64,000 nucleotides of DNA from assembly GCA_963714125.1 (NCBI GenBank), contig OY970234.1, positions 2,976,001-3,040,000 on the forward strand, written 5' to 3'. The stretch comes from CAWCAW01 sp963714125 (lineage in GTDB: Bacteria > Actinomycetota > Acidimicrobiia > Acidimicrobiales > UBA8190). Below are positions 31,820 to 41,095 of the stretch, piece by piece. The notes under the pieces were generated by a model. It had not been told where the DNA came from. It did no database searches and saw nothing but the letters and a program-made list of their open reading frames with translations. The position numbers and the translations under genes are program-made. Numbering within the stretch: position 1 is the first letter of the stretch; every line of letters starts with the position of its first letter.

Positions 31820-32596
31820 TCAGACGCCGGGGAATACCGCCCGCAGGTCGTCGAGGTCGATCGAGGAGGTGACCCCGGCGGGCGTGTGGTCAGCGTCGAG
31901 CCGTCCGTAGACGAGGCGGATGAAGGCTTCGGCGGGCAGCTCGAGGTGGGACCCGATGTCCGAGTCCCCCTGGGCGTCGACGAGTTCCACGCCTTCGCCA
32001 GTCGTCAACACGAGATCACGGGTGGGGGACGTGGTGCGGACGTGGAGGCGCAAAGGCTGCTCGGTCGGCTTGCCCGTGCGCCCCACCATCTGCCCCAGGG
32101 TCCCCACCAGCAGCTCCACGCCATCGGCGCCCAGGGTGGCAGCGGGATCGAGGGCCACGGCGACGTCCCACGTATGCACGATGTGCTCGGCCAGCCGCAT
32201 ACGGGCCAAAGTCACGGCATCGGCGTCCAAGAACCCGAACAACTTCACCTGGAACTGCTCGACCTCTGCCGCGCTCAACGCTTCCAGGTGGGCCAGGTAG
32301 TCGCTGTCGGCCCGCAGCCCGTCGGCCGCCTGATCGACCGGGGACTTGGCATCCCACACGGCCCAGATAGGCGGGAAGGCGTCGTTGCCGGGGGGCTCTT
32401 CTCCTTTGAGCCCGGCATCGAGGAGCAAGGTGAAAATCTCGGCCTGGCTGGCCAGGTGTGAGACCACCTGAGCGATGGACCACTCGCTGGCGTAGGACCG
32501 GTCGGCCACCTCCGTTGCGGACAGCGGCTCCACCAGAGATTGGAGCCGGTCATGCGAATGGCGAAGGGCGGTGACCACATCCTGGAATTCGGGCAT
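31820..32596 (-). CDS. Maleylpyruvate isomerase family, mycothiol-dependent-type enzyme
   Basis: 258 residues: N-terminal DinB-type four-helix bundle with the metal-ligand pattern SEWSIAQVVSHLASQAEIF (His) and RLAEHIVHTWDVAVAL (His-x3-His), then a C-terminal SCP2-like domain (LRLHVRTTSPTRDLVLTTGEGVELVD ... LELPAEAFIRLVYGRL). This two-domain layout is that of mycothiol-dependent maleylpyruvate isomerase and many actinobacterial relatives of unknown substrate. It implies, but does not prove, that the host makes mycothiol. It lies upstream of lon on the same strand, with an apparent independent lon promoter between. Confidence 0.85.
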   Translation of the reverse strand: MPEFQDVVTALRHSHDRLQSLVEPLSATEVADRSYASEWSIAQVVSHLASQAEIFTLLLDAGLKGEEPPGNDAFPPIWAVWDAKSPVDQAADGLRADSDYLAHLEALSAAEVEQFQVKLFGFLDADAVTLARMRLAEHIVHTWDVAVALDPAATLGADGVELLVGTLGQMVGRTGKPTEQPLRLHVRTTSPTRDLVLTTGEGVELVDAQGDSDIGSHLELPAEAFIRLVYGRLDADHTPAGVTSSIDLDDLRAVFPGV

Positions 32597-32672
32597 ACGC
32601 CCAGCCTAGGGGGAGGCGAGGATCGCCCGAACTCCGGCACTGGATATCTCTGGCAATGCATAAGGTGAAGCC

Positions 32673-33653
32673 ATGCAATACCTCAATCTCGGCGCGAGCG
32701 GCCTGCGGGTGTCGCGCATCTGCATGGGCATGATGGGCTTCGGCAACGACAGTGATCGAGCCTGGGTCATCGACGAGGACGCCGCCGAGCCCATCGTGAA
32801 GGCCGCCGTCGAGGGGGGCGTGACCTTCTTCGACACCGCCGACATGTACTCCAACGGCGCCAGCGAAGTAGCCACCGGCCGCCTCGTCCCCAAGTACCTG
32901 ACCCGCGACGAGGTGGTGATCGCCACCAAGGTGTTCATGCCCATGACGCCGGGCGAGAACGGCGGCGGCCTGTCGCGCAAGCACATCCTCTCCGGCATCG
33001 ACGCCTCGCTGCGCCGCCTCAACATGGACTACGTCGACCTGTACCAGATCCATCGCTTCGATCCCCGCACGCCCATCGAGGAGACCATGGGTGCCCTGAA
33101 CGACGTGGTGCGGGCGGGCAAGGCGCGCTACATCGGCGCCAGCAGCATGTTCGCCTGGCAGTTCGCCAAGGCGCAGCACACCGCCGAGCGTCACGGCTGG
33201 AGCCGGTTCGTCTCCATGCAGAACCACTACAACCTCCTGTACCGCGAAGAGGAGCGCGAGATGATCCCGCTGTGCATCGACCAGGGCGTCGGCGTCATCC
33301 CGTGGAGCCCGCTGGCTCGAGGTGTCCTGGCCGGCAACCGGACCCGCTCGGGCGAACGCCTCACCACGCGGTCGGACACCGACGCCTTCACTGATTACCT
33401 CTACAACCAGCCCACCGACTTCGACGTCGTCGACCGCACCGTGGAGATGGCGGCGGAGCGGGCCGTGTCGCCGGCCCAGGTAGCCATGGCCTGGCTGCTG
33501 CAGCGACCCGGTGTCACCGCCCCCATCGTGGGCTCCACCAAGCTCTCCCACCTCCAAGACGCCCTGGCCGCCGAGCAACTCACGTTGGAGCCCGAGGAGA
33601 TCAAGCGCCTCGAGGAGCCCTATGTCCCGCACCCGGTCCTCGGGCACTTCTGA
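32673..33653 (+). CDS. Aldo/keto reductase
   Basis: 326-residue (beta/alpha)8 NADPH oxidoreductase. Motifs: MQYLNLGASGLRVSRICMGMMGFG, catalytic Asp-Tyr in FFDTADMYSNGASE, Lys in VVIATKVF, His in LYQIHRFDPRTPIEETMGAL, NADP-binding IVGSTKLSHLQDALAA. It resembles the YajO/MocA-type AKRs. It reduces aldehydes or ketones; the substrate is unknown. AAGGTGAAG serves as ribosome-binding site. It is followed 42 bases later by lhr on the same strand. Confidence 0.93.
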   Translation: MQYLNLGASGLRVSRICMGMMGFGNDSDRAWVIDEDAAEPIVKAAVEGGVTFFDTADMYSNGASEVATGRLVPKYLTRDEVVIATKVFMPMTPGENGGGLSRKHILSGIDASLRRLNMDYVDLYQIHRFDPRTPIEETMGALNDVVRAGKARYIGASSMFAWQFAKAQHTAERHGWSRFVSMQNHYNLLYREEEREMIPLCIDQGVGVIPWSPLARGVLAGNRTRSGERLTTRSDTDAFTDYLYNQPTDFDVVDRTVEMAAERAVSPAQVAMAWLLQRPGVTAPIVGSTKLSHLQDALAAEQLTLEPEEIKRLEEPYVPHPVLGHF

Positions 33654-33695
33654 TTCGCCGTCACACCCAGGTGATGGACTGACATCGGTGATGCA

Positions 33696-36600
33696 GTGAG
33701 CACAGTGAGCGGCTTCCATCCCGCCGTGGAGGCATGGTTTACTCAACGCTTCCCCGAGGGCCCTTCCGCGCCCCAGCAGCAGGGCTGGCCCGAGATCCGC
33801 GCCGGGCACGACACCCTGGTGGCCGCTCCCACCGGTACCGGTAAAACGCTGGCGGGATTCCTGGTGGCCATCGACGCCCTGTACCGCGCCCATGACGCCG
33901 GCGAGAGCATCACCGGACAGACCAGGGTCGTCTACGTCTCGCCTCTCAAGGCACTCGCCGTCGACATCCACCAAAACCTGTCGGGCCCTCTGGCCGAGAT
34001 CGGTGCGCTGGCGCGTGACATGGGCCTTCAGGTCCCTCCCATCTCGGTGGCCGTGCGCACCGGTGACACCCCCGCCTCCGAGCGCGCCGCCATGGTGCGC
34101 GAGCCCCCAACCATCCTCGTCACCACCCCCGAGAGCCTGTACCTGCTCGTCACCGCGCAACGCAGCCGGGCTGTGCTCGGCGCCGTCGACACCGTCATCG
34201 TGGACGAGATCCATGCGCTGGCGCGCGACAAGCGTGGTTCGCACTTGGCCATCACGCTCGAACGGCTCGAGCACCTCCAGGCTCCAACACGGCCTCAGCG
34301 CATTGGTTTGTCGGCCACGCAACGCCCTATCGAAGCCACCGCTCGCCTGTTGGTGGGATCGGGGGAAGGTCGCCACGCCACCATCGTCGATTGCGGGCAC
34401 GCCCGCGACCTGACGCTGTCGGTCGAGTTGCCCGATACCGAGCTCTCCGCGGTGGCGTCCACCGAGCAGTTCGGCGAGATCGTCGACGCCATCGCCGCCC
34501 ATGTGGGCAAGCACCGCACCACCTTGGTGTTCGTCAACACGAGGCGGATGTCAGAACGGCTGGCGCACCTGTTGGGAGAGCGCCTCGGGCCGGAGCAGGT
34601 GGCCGCTCACCACGGGTCACTGTCGGTCCACCGGCGCCGGCGCACCGAGGACCGGCTGCGCGCCGGCGACCTGAAGGCCCTGGTGGCCACGGCCTCGCTC
34701 GAACTCGGCATCGACATCGGACCGGTGGAGCTCGTCTGCCAAGTCGGCTCGCCCCGCTCGATCGCCACGTTCTTGCAGCGCGTGGGGCGCTCCAACCACT
34801 CCAAATCGGGAACCCCCGAGGGCATCCTCTATCCCATGACGCGCGATGAGTTGGTGGAGTGTGCCGCGCTGATGGCAGCGGTACGGGCGGGGCGATTGGA
34901 CGCCGTGATCCCGCCGGTGGCCCCTCTCGATATTTTGGCGCAGCAGATCGTGGCCGAGGTGGCCGCCGCCGAAGAATGCTCGGAGGACGACCTCTACGCG
35001 CTGATGCGCAGCGCGGCGCCCTACAGCACGCTCCAGCGCGCCGAGTTCGATGACGTGGTCACCTTGGCCTCCGACGGCATCACCACGGGCCGGGGCAAGC
35101 GCATGGCGTACTTGCATCGCGACGGTGTCAACGGGGTGCTGCGACCACGGCGCGGCGCCCGGCTGGCTGCGTTGACCAGCGGCGGGGCCATCGCCGAAGT
35201 GGGCAACTACCGCGTCATCGCCGAGCCCGACGACACGCCGGTGGGTTCGGTCAACGAGGACTTCGCCATCGAGTCCATGGCCGGCGACGTCTTTCTTCTC
35301 GGCACCCATTCGTGGCGCATCCGGCGTGTCACCCAGGGCGAGGTCCGGGTGCAAGACGCCGAGGGTGCCAATCCCACCATTCCCTTTTGGGTGGGCGAAG
35401 CGCCCAGTCGCACCGCCGAACTCTCGGCCGAGGTGTCCACTTTGCGCGGTGCGGTGGGGGCGCTGCTCACCGACTCCCCGGCCGGCTTCGAAGCGGCCGT
35501 GACCCATGTGGCGAGCTCATGCGGAATCGCCACCGACGCGGCGCGCCAGTTGGTGAGTTACCTGGCCGCCGGGCTGGGCGGGCTCGGGGTACTACCCACC
35601 CAGGACGACATCGTCTTCGAGCGCTTCTTCGACGAGGCGGGCGGGATGCAGCTGGTGGTGCATGCGCCGTTCGGCGGACGCATCAATAAGGCCCTCGGGC
35701 TGGCGCTGCGTAAGCGGTTCTGCGCCACGTTCGACTTCGAGCTGCAGGCGGCCGCCACCGATGACGCCGTGGTGCTCTCGTTGGGGGCCCAGCACAGCTT
35801 CCCGCTCGACTCCGCACCCAAGCTGCTGCATTCGAGCACGGCCGAGCAGAGCCTGACCCAGGCCGTGCTGGCCTCACCCATGTTCGCGTCACGCTGGCGC
35901 TGGAACCTCAATCGTTCGCTGGCCGTGTTGCGCTTTCGGGGCGGCAAGAAGAATCCGCTGCCCATTCAGCGCATCGAATCCGACGATCTGATGGCCGCCG
36001 TCTTCCCGGCGCTGGCCGCCTGCCAAGAGAACGCCGTGGCGGGACCCATCGTCATCCCCGACCACGTGCTGGTGCGCCAGACCATGCGCGACTGCCTGCA
36101 TGAAGCCATGGACGTCGACGGGCTCGTCAACCTGGTGAAGTCCATGGAGACCGGGGGGCTGCGCATGCACTTCGTGCAGTCGGTCGAGCCGTCGGTGCTC
36201 TCCTACGAGATCCTCAACGGCAAGCCCTATACGTTCCTCGACGACGCCCCGCTCGAAGAACGCCGTACCCGGGCCGTAGCGATGCGGCGCGGGCTCCCTT
36301 TGCAGGCCCACTCGTTGGGACAGCTCGACGCCGGCGCCGTCGATCGGGTGCGGGCCGAGGCCGCCCCGACGCCGCGTAACGGCGAGGAGCTGCACGACTT
36401 GCTCCTGTCGCTGGTCGTCGTGCGCCCCGATTGGTTGGCGGACGCCGCCGGCGACAGCGGTACGGCCGATGCGGTCACCCTCGGTTGGTTCAACGAGCTC
36501 GTCAGAGCGGGGCGCGCCATGGAGGTGCTGGCGCCGAGCGGCGCCTTGTGGGCTGCCATCGAGCGACGCCCCATGGTCGCCGCCTTGTTCCCGGAGGCGA

Positions 36601-38021
36601 CATTGCGGCCCACCCTCGACGTTCCCGCGGGAACGTCTGGCGGCGATGAGGTCGATGCGGACGTGGCTATCGCCGAATCGGTCCGTGGCTATTTGGACGT
36701 GTGCGGCCCGGTCACCGTCGCCGACTTGGCGCACCGGATCGGCGTCACCACGTCGAGAATAAAGGTGGGACTGGGCCGGCTCGAGGCCGAGGGATTCGCC
36801 ATGCGGGGCCACTTCGACCCCGCCCTGGACGGGGGGCCGGAGGAGCAGTGGTGCGCTCGTCGCCTCTTGGCGCGCATTCACTCCTATACCCAGCAACGCC
36901 TCCGGCGAGAGATCGAACCGGTGACGGCGCAGGATTTCGTCCGCTTCCTATTGCGTTGGCAGCACGTCGCTCCCGGCACCCAGCGCCAGGGTCGCGCCGG
37001 AGTGCTGGCGGTGATCGATCAGCTCCAGGGCTTCGAGGTCCCCGCCGGCGCATGGGAGGACCACGTGCTGGCCGCCCGAGTGGAGAACTACCAAGCACGC
37101 TGGCTCGAAGACTTGTGCCTGTCGGGCGAACTCGTATGGGGGCGCTTCTCTCTGCGTCCCACCGACGGTGACGACGAGGCTCGTCGCGGTTCGGCCACGC
37201 CGTCCAAGGCTACGCCGGTCACCTTCGCATTGCGTGAGGACTTGGCGTGGTTGTTGCAGTCGGCCCGCGGCGCGGGCTGTCCGGTCGACCCCGCCCACGG
37301 TGCCGGTCGTGACATCCTCGACGCGCTGCGCCAACACGGTGCCCTGTTCCATGCCGAGCTGCGAGGCATCACCGGGCGTCTCGGTGTCGAAGTAGAAGAG
37401 GGTCTGTGGGATCTCGTGGCCCGGGGCATCGTCACGGCCGACGGGTTCCAAGCCGTGCGATCGCTCCTCTCGGCGTGTGAGACCTGGAACCGTCGTCACC
37501 GCCACGAAGTGCGCAGTCGCGTGGGCGGCCGTCGCACGGCTTCATTCCGCCAAGGTGGCGAGGGACGCTGGGCCCTGCTGCCGGCTGTCGCCGGCGACGA
37601 GAGCATCGACACCTTGGCCGAACAGGTGGCCGGACAGCTCCTGGCCCGATGGGGAGTCGTCTTCTGGGACCTCACCGCTCGGGAAAACCTGAGCGTGCCG
37701 TGGCGCGAGATCGTGTGGGCACTGCGCCGGCTCGAGGCCCGGGGCGTCGTGCGCGGTGGCCGGTTCGTCAACGGGTTCACCGGTGAGCAGTACGCGCTGC
37801 CCGAAGCGGTGGACGAACTGCGCCGGGTGCGACGCGACCAACGCGCCGGCGAGACGGTGGCCTTGAGTGGGGCAGACCCGCTCAACGTCGTGGGCATCGT
37901 GTTGCCTGGACCCCGAGTGCCAGCGGTGCGTACCAACCGGGTCACCTACCGCGACGGCGCGTTGCTTGGTGATGCCAGTAAGGCGTTGGTGGGAGGACCG
38001 GCGGCCCGAGCGGGCGCTTAA
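33696..38021 (+). CDS. lhr: Lhr-type ATP-dependent DNA helicase
   Basis: 1441 residues, in the range of the long actinobacterial Lhr proteins (~1500). The helicase core carries Walker A APTGTGKTLAGF, motif Ia YVSPLKALAVD, Walker B VDEIHAL, motif III LSATQRP, motif V TASLELGIDIG and motif VI QRVGRSNHSKSG. A winged-helix/Lhr-core segment follows, and the long C-terminal domain (from ~870) includes further winged-helix-like stretches (VTVADLAHRIGVTTSRIKVGLGRLEAEGF). It translocates 3'-5' on single-stranded DNA and unwinds RNA-DNA hybrids; in mycobacteria it is mitomycin-C-inducible. Motif VI has GRSNH where many Lhr have GRAGH. Confidence 0.95.
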   Translation: MSTVSGFHPAVEAWFTQRFPEGPSAPQQQGWPEIRAGHDTLVAAPTGTGKTLAGFLVAIDALYRAHDAGESITGQTRVVYVSPLKALAVDIHQNLSGPLAEIGALARDMGLQVPPISVAVRTGDTPASERAAMVREPPTILVTTPESLYLLVTAQRSRAVLGAVDTVIVDEIHALARDKRGSHLAITLERLEHLQAPTRPQRIGLSATQRPIEATARLLVGSGEGRHATIVDCGHARDLTLSVELPDTELSAVASTEQFGEIVDAIAAHVGKHRTTLVFVNTRRMSERLAHLLGERLGPEQVAAHHGSLSVHRRRRTEDRLRAGDLKALVATASLELGIDIGPVELVCQVGSPRSIATFLQRVGRSNHSKSGTPEGILYPMTRDELVECAALMAAVRAGRLDAVIPPVAPLDILAQQIVAEVAAAEECSEDDLYALMRSAAPYSTLQRAEFDDVVTLASDGITTGRGKRMAYLHRDGVNGVLRPRRGARLAALTSGGAIAEVGNYRVIAEPDDTPVGSVNEDFAIESMAGDVFLLGTHSWRIRRVTQGEVRVQDAEGANPTIPFWVGEAPSRTAELSAEVSTLRGAVGALLTDSPAGFEAAVTHVASSCGIATDAARQLVSYLAAGLGGLGVLPTQDDIVFERFFDEAGGMQLVVHAPFGGRINKALGLALRKRFCATFDFELQAAATDDAVVLSLGAQHSFPLDSAPKLLHSSTAEQSLTQAVLASPMFASRWRWNLNRSLAVLRFRGGKKNPLPIQRIESDDLMAAVFPALAACQENAVAGPIVIPDHVLVRQTMRDCLHEAMDVDGLVNLVKSMETGGLRMHFVQSVEPSVLSYEILNGKPYTFLDDAPLEERRTRAVAMRRGLPLQAHSLGQLDAGAVDRVRAEAAPTPRNGEELHDLLLSLVVVRPDWLADAAGDSGTADAVTLGWFNELVRAGRAMEVLAPSGALWAAIERRPMVAALFPEATLRPTLDVPAGTSGGDEVDADVAIAESVRGYLDVCGPVTVADLAHRIGVTTSRIKVGLGRLEAEGFAMRGHFDPALDGGPEEQWCARRLLARIHSYTQQRLRREIEPVTAQDFVRFLLRWQHVAPGTQRQGRAGVLAVIDQLQGFEVPAGAWEDHVLAARVENYQARWLEDLCLSGELVWGRFSLRPTDGDDEARRGSATPSKATPVTFALREDLAWLLQSARGAGCPVDPAHGAGRDILDALRQHGALFHAELRGITGRLGVEVEEGLWDLVARGIVTADGFQAVRSLLSACETWNRRHRHEVRSRVGGRRTASFRQGGEGRWALLPAVAGDESIDTLAEQVAGQLLARWGVVFWDLTARENLSVPWREIVWALRRLEARGVVRGGRFVNGFTGEQYALPEAVDELRRVRRDQRAGETVALSGADPLNVVGIVLPGPRVPAVRTNRVTYRDGALLGDASKALVGGPAARAGA

Positions 38022-38030
38022 GGCCGGCGG

Positions 38031-38864
38031 TCACTCGCTTTTGAAGGACACTCCTGGCGCATCGTCGAGGGTGAGTTGCATTTCAGGATGCAAAGCGCCC
38101 ACGGCGGCGTGCCCGGCGCCTTTGCGCACGGCCGTGCCGATGGCGATGAACTCCACGGCGTGGGTAAGCATCGAGCTGACCGGACGCTCACGCAGCTCCA
38201 GAGCCACCACCCCGTCAGCACCGAGCGTGATCGCTTCGCGCTCGATGGCCTCCATGGCTTTTTCCCGAGCTGAGTACAACGCGTTGGTTTGGTCCACGAG
38301 TTCGACGTTGTCGCGGGCCAATCCCAGTGATTGCGACATCGAGCGCTGGGCGAAACCGACAACCGACGCCCCCCGGACGATGCCGGCCGCCTCGTAGCCG
38401 GCCCGCACCAAGACGTGGAAATCCCGAGCCGACAACGTGGTGGTGAATGGTTCGAGATGCGAAGGATGTTTCTCAGCATGCTCGGGGCGTATGGCGGTGC
38501 CGATCAGGCTGCAGGTGATCACGTTGAACGGTTCGCGCTCGATGGCCAGACGCATGGCCACCACACCGGCCGCTCGATGGCGCTGCACCATTTCGGCGAT
38601 GGCGCCGCGGGCGTGGTCGATGGCCGACGCGATGGACTTGCCCCAGTAATCGGCCTCCATGCCCGCAGTTGTGAACTGGGGGTTGAAGCTTGCCGAGCCC
38701 GCTCCCCAGACGATATCGACGGGTCGATACCCGACTTCCTCCAACAAGATGAGCTCCCCCACCGTTAAGTCGGAGACGAAGGAAGGCTGATCGCCCGATC
38801 GAAAGGGCGTGCGCAGGGCCTCGAGCGCTTGTTCGATGCGCGTGGAAGGGGTGGCCGTCGTCAT
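38031..38864 (-). CDS. Double YbjQ-like repeat protein, third in operon
   Basis: 277 residues with two copies of a YbjQ/DUF74-like unit. Repeat 1 runs from LTVGELILLEEVGYRPV to FNVITCSLIGTAIR; repeat 2 from LSARDFHVLVRAGYEAAG through LYSAREKAMEAIEREAITLGADGVVALEL to AVEFIAIGTAVR. YbjQ proteins form ring-like oligomers and are annotated as heavy-metal-binding domains with little functional proof. Repeat 1 has lost some of the LGADGVVGV signature. Start ATG 38864 overlaps the upstream stop (ATGA), so translation is coupled. The open frame to 38996 is an overlap artefact. Confidence 0.75.
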   Translation of the reverse strand: MTTATPSTRIEQALEALRTPFRSGDQPSFVSDLTVGELILLEEVGYRPVDIVWGAGSASFNPQFTTAGMEADYWGKSIASAIDHARGAIAEMVQRHRAAGVVAMRLAIEREPFNVITCSLIGTAIRPEHAEKHPSHLEPFTTTLSARDFHVLVRAGYEAAGIVRGASVVGFAQRSMSQSLGLARDNVELVDQTNALYSAREKAMEAIEREAITLGADGVVALELRERPVSSMLTHAVEFIAIGTAVRKGAGHAAVGALHPEMQLTLDDAPGVSFKSE

Positions 38865-39769
38865 GGTCGGAGGGGAACGACGAGGCGGGGCATGACTGGT
38901 TCGTGCTCCTCGCTGAAACGACGCACGGCGGTGCCGATGGCCAAGGCCATCTGGTTCCAAGACTCGCCGTAACGGCTGATGCGCCGGTCGGTCCATATCG
39001 TGTGCACGACTCCCTCGGCGTGCTGGTGCGCTTCGGCCACCAACGCCTCACGGGCCCGGGTGCGTGCCACCGACATCGCCTCGGGGATCTGCGAGTTGGC
39101 GCCCACCGCCGTCAAGTTGCCTCGGGCCCGGCAGTTGGGCTGTACGTAGACCATGCCTACGCCCACGCTGATACCGGCGGGAACAAACCCCTGAGCCACC
39201 AACCGCTCGAAGTGCTGTCCGGACGCGTTGGTACTGAATGGCGCGGGCAGCGCCGGCGTGCCGGGGTGAACAACGGCGGTGCCGGTGGCCAAGAACGTGG
39301 CCGTGCCGTATCCGCCCACGAGGTCCTCGAAACGCAGGTCGACCCCGATGACGCCATGCGCGCCGATCTGCGCGGCCTCGGCCTGCAAGCGCGTCAGTGC
39401 GAGCTCGTAGCCGAGGGCGATCGAAGAGGCCAACACCACGTTTTCAGCGTTGAAGCCGAAATGCTCGTTGACGTTGGTCACCATGGCGTAGGTATGACTG
39501 CACGCGTACGACTGGGAGTACCCGCCGCCCATCCCGAACCCACCCCAGGCGCTGTACATCTGGCCGGTCACGCCCGACACCAGTTGCACCACCGCCGAAC
39601 CCATGACAAATCCGACCGGTGCCAGCCCGACGCGGCGCAAGGCAGCCGCTTCGGCCACCGACAGGTTGCTGGTGGTGGGCCGGCCCGCCGTGCCGGGGGT
39701 GGCGACGGCAGGGGGATCCGGACGGACCGCAAAGGCGTCGGAGGAGGATCCGCCGCCTGCTTCGGTCAT
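38861..39769 (-). CDS. Double YbjQ-like repeat protein, second in operon
   Basis: 302 residues. After a flexible Pro/Ala/Ser N-terminus come two YbjQ-like units: LSVAEAAALRRVGLAPVGFVMGSAVVQLV ... LQAEAAQIGAHGVIGVDLRFE ... ATFLATGTAVV, and GQHFERLVAQGFVPAGISVGVGMVYVQ ... ARTRAREALVAEAHQHAEGVV ... MALAIGTAVR. The first unit holds a Gly/Tyr-rich insertion (GGFGMGGGYSQSY). ATG 39769 overlaps the previous gene's stop in a TGATG arrangement, and its own stop overlaps the next start (ATGA). Function unknown; related to its two neighbours by duplication. Confidence 0.75.
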   Translation of the reverse strand: MTEAGGGSSSDAFAVRPDPPAVATPGTAGRPTTSNLSVAEAAALRRVGLAPVGFVMGSAVVQLVSGVTGQMYSAWGGFGMGGGYSQSYACSHTYAMVTNVNEHFGFNAENVVLASSIALGYELALTRLQAEAAQIGAHGVIGVDLRFEDLVGGYGTATFLATGTAVVHPGTPALPAPFSTNASGQHFERLVAQGFVPAGISVGVGMVYVQPNCRARGNLTAVGANSQIPEAMSVARTRAREALVAEAHQHAEGVVHTIWTDRRISRYGESWNQMALAIGTAVRRFSEEHEPVMPRLVVPLRP

Positions 39770-40581
39770 CAATTGTCCATCGTGATGACCGGAACGGGCG
39801 GAGTCACCACGTGATCGTCACGCAAGGAACGCACACCCGTACCAATAGCCAGGAATTCGATGGTGTGGCTGCCCCACATGTGCGACTTCTCCACCAACTG
39901 CACGCCGACGATGCCGCTTGCCTGCAGCCGGGCGGCCTCTTCCTCCATGCGGGTCATGGCCCGCTCCCGCGCTTCGTAGAGGGCCTGGGTGAAGTTGGGG
40001 AGCTCAGTGGCTCGTCCTGTCGAGGACATGGTGTTCATGAGGCTGCGATGGGCAACGTGAAAGACGCAGGTCCCGAGCACGAGCCCGAGCGGTGCGTACC
40101 CCGCCTGCAGCAACGTCCAGAAATCCTGGCCGGAGAGGTCCGAGGTGAACGGCTTCCCCTCGGAGTTTCGCCACGACGAGCCGTCTTTCGCCTTCACGGC
40201 GGTGCCCACGGCAATGAACTCAGCCGTCGACTTCCCCCACTCGTAATAGTTCACGTCGAGACGCACCCCGACGATGCCGTCGGCGCCAAGCACGTCGGCT
40301 TCTTCCTCCATACGGGCCATGGCGAGCTCACGGGCCGTGTACATGGCCTGGGTGAGCTTGTCGAGCTCGGTGGACTGGCTCCACCGGCGCGTCTGGATGC
40401 CGATCTGATAAATCGAGCTCCCCATCACCAGTCCGAGCGGCGTGAATCCGGCTTCCTCGACGAGGAGGAATTCGTTGACGCTGAGGTCGGAGGTGAACAG
40501 CCGCTTGCCGCCGGGTTCCTCGGTCTCTTTCAAGCGCCGCAGGGCATCGGCCGGCAGTTGCTGTTGGGGGATGTCAGTCAT
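39769..40581 (-). CDS. Double YbjQ-like repeat protein, first of three in operon
   Basis: 270 residues and the best-conserved of the three. Repeat 1: FTSDLSVNEFLLVEEAGFTPLGLVMGSSIYQIG ... MARMEEEADVLGADGIVGVRL ... AEFIAVGTAVK. Repeat 2: FTSDLSGQDFWTLLQAGYAPLGLVLGTCVFHV ... MTRMEEEAARLQASGIVGVQL ... IEFLAIGTGVR. The helix-LGADGIVGVR-strand-GTAV pattern is that of YbjQ (PF01906). GAGGAG precedes the ATG. It is coupled to the second copy and preceded by a 138-residue gene 36 bases upstream. A membrane, trafficking or metal role is not established. Confidence 0.8.
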   Translation of the reverse strand: MTDIPQQQLPADALRRLKETEEPGGKRLFTSDLSVNEFLLVEEAGFTPLGLVMGSSIYQIGIQTRRWSQSTELDKLTQAMYTARELAMARMEEEADVLGADGIVGVRLDVNYYEWGKSTAEFIAVGTAVKAKDGSSWRNSEGKPFTSDLSGQDFWTLLQAGYAPLGLVLGTCVFHVAHRSLMNTMSSTGRATELPNFTQALYEARERAMTRMEEEAARLQASGIVGVQLVEKSHMWGSHTIEFLAIGTGVRSLRDDHVVTPPVPVITMDN

Positions 40582-40617
40582 CAGGCTCCTCGCAAAGTGG
40601 ACACGACAGGTAGGCGA

Positions 40618-41034
40618 TCATGAGAGCAGGCCGTGTAGTGCTTTCCATGTCTGCTCCGAGCGGTCGGCCTCCTGTGCCAAGGCGGCGACGAGCGCTTCGA
40701 TCCATTCCGGCATCGAAACCGGTTTGTTGGAGACGACGATGCCGCGCACCGGGCGTGCCACCGTGCAGGCCACGTCGTTGTGGTCCTGGCGGGCGCTGAG
40801 CACCGTGCCCGCCCCCGAGGTGGAGAGGTCGACGACCATACCGGTCACGGGTCGGTCCCGCTTGAACATTCCCTTGGCTCGCTCCAGGGTGACCCGGTCG
40901 CCGAGCGCATCGACGAGCTTGGCGGCCAGCACGCGGAAGAACGTGTCGGCATCCGCGGCGTCGGCCCGCAACGACGCCGCCAAAAGGTCGAAGTCGAGGG
41001 ACTGCCCACCATGCGGTTCAAGTTCTTCGCCCAC
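40618..41034 (-). CDS. Hypothetical protein heading the YbjQ-repeat operon
   Basis: 138 residues, soluble, no signal peptide or membrane helix. It begins at GTG 41034 and includes LVDALGDRVTLERAKGMFKRDRPVTGMVVDLSTSGAGTVLSARQ and a helical C-terminus (MPEWIEALVAALAQEADRSEQTWKALHGLL). I do not recognise a named domain. Position and spacing make it the first gene of the operon with the three double-YbjQ proteins, so it is likely a partner of them. It is divergent from the NCS1 permease across 158 bases. Confidence 0.65.
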   Translation of the reverse strand: MGEELEPHGGQSLDFDLLAASLRADAADADTFFRVLAAKLVDALGDRVTLERAKGMFKRDRPVTGMVVDLSTSGAGTVLSARQDHNDVACTVARPVRGIVVSNKPVSMPEWIEALVAALAQEADRSEQTWKALHGLLS

Positions 41035-41095
41035 GACCCTCGCTTCAGCCTGGCTGACGGCGCTCCCCAGCCGGTGCCGAGTGTAGTGATGCCCG

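Noticed and set aside
32550..34514. 654-aa minus-strand open frame opposite the aldo/keto reductase and lhr
   Set aside because: Shadow of two strong genes; the composition is the antisense pattern (His/Asp/Gly/Val-rich).
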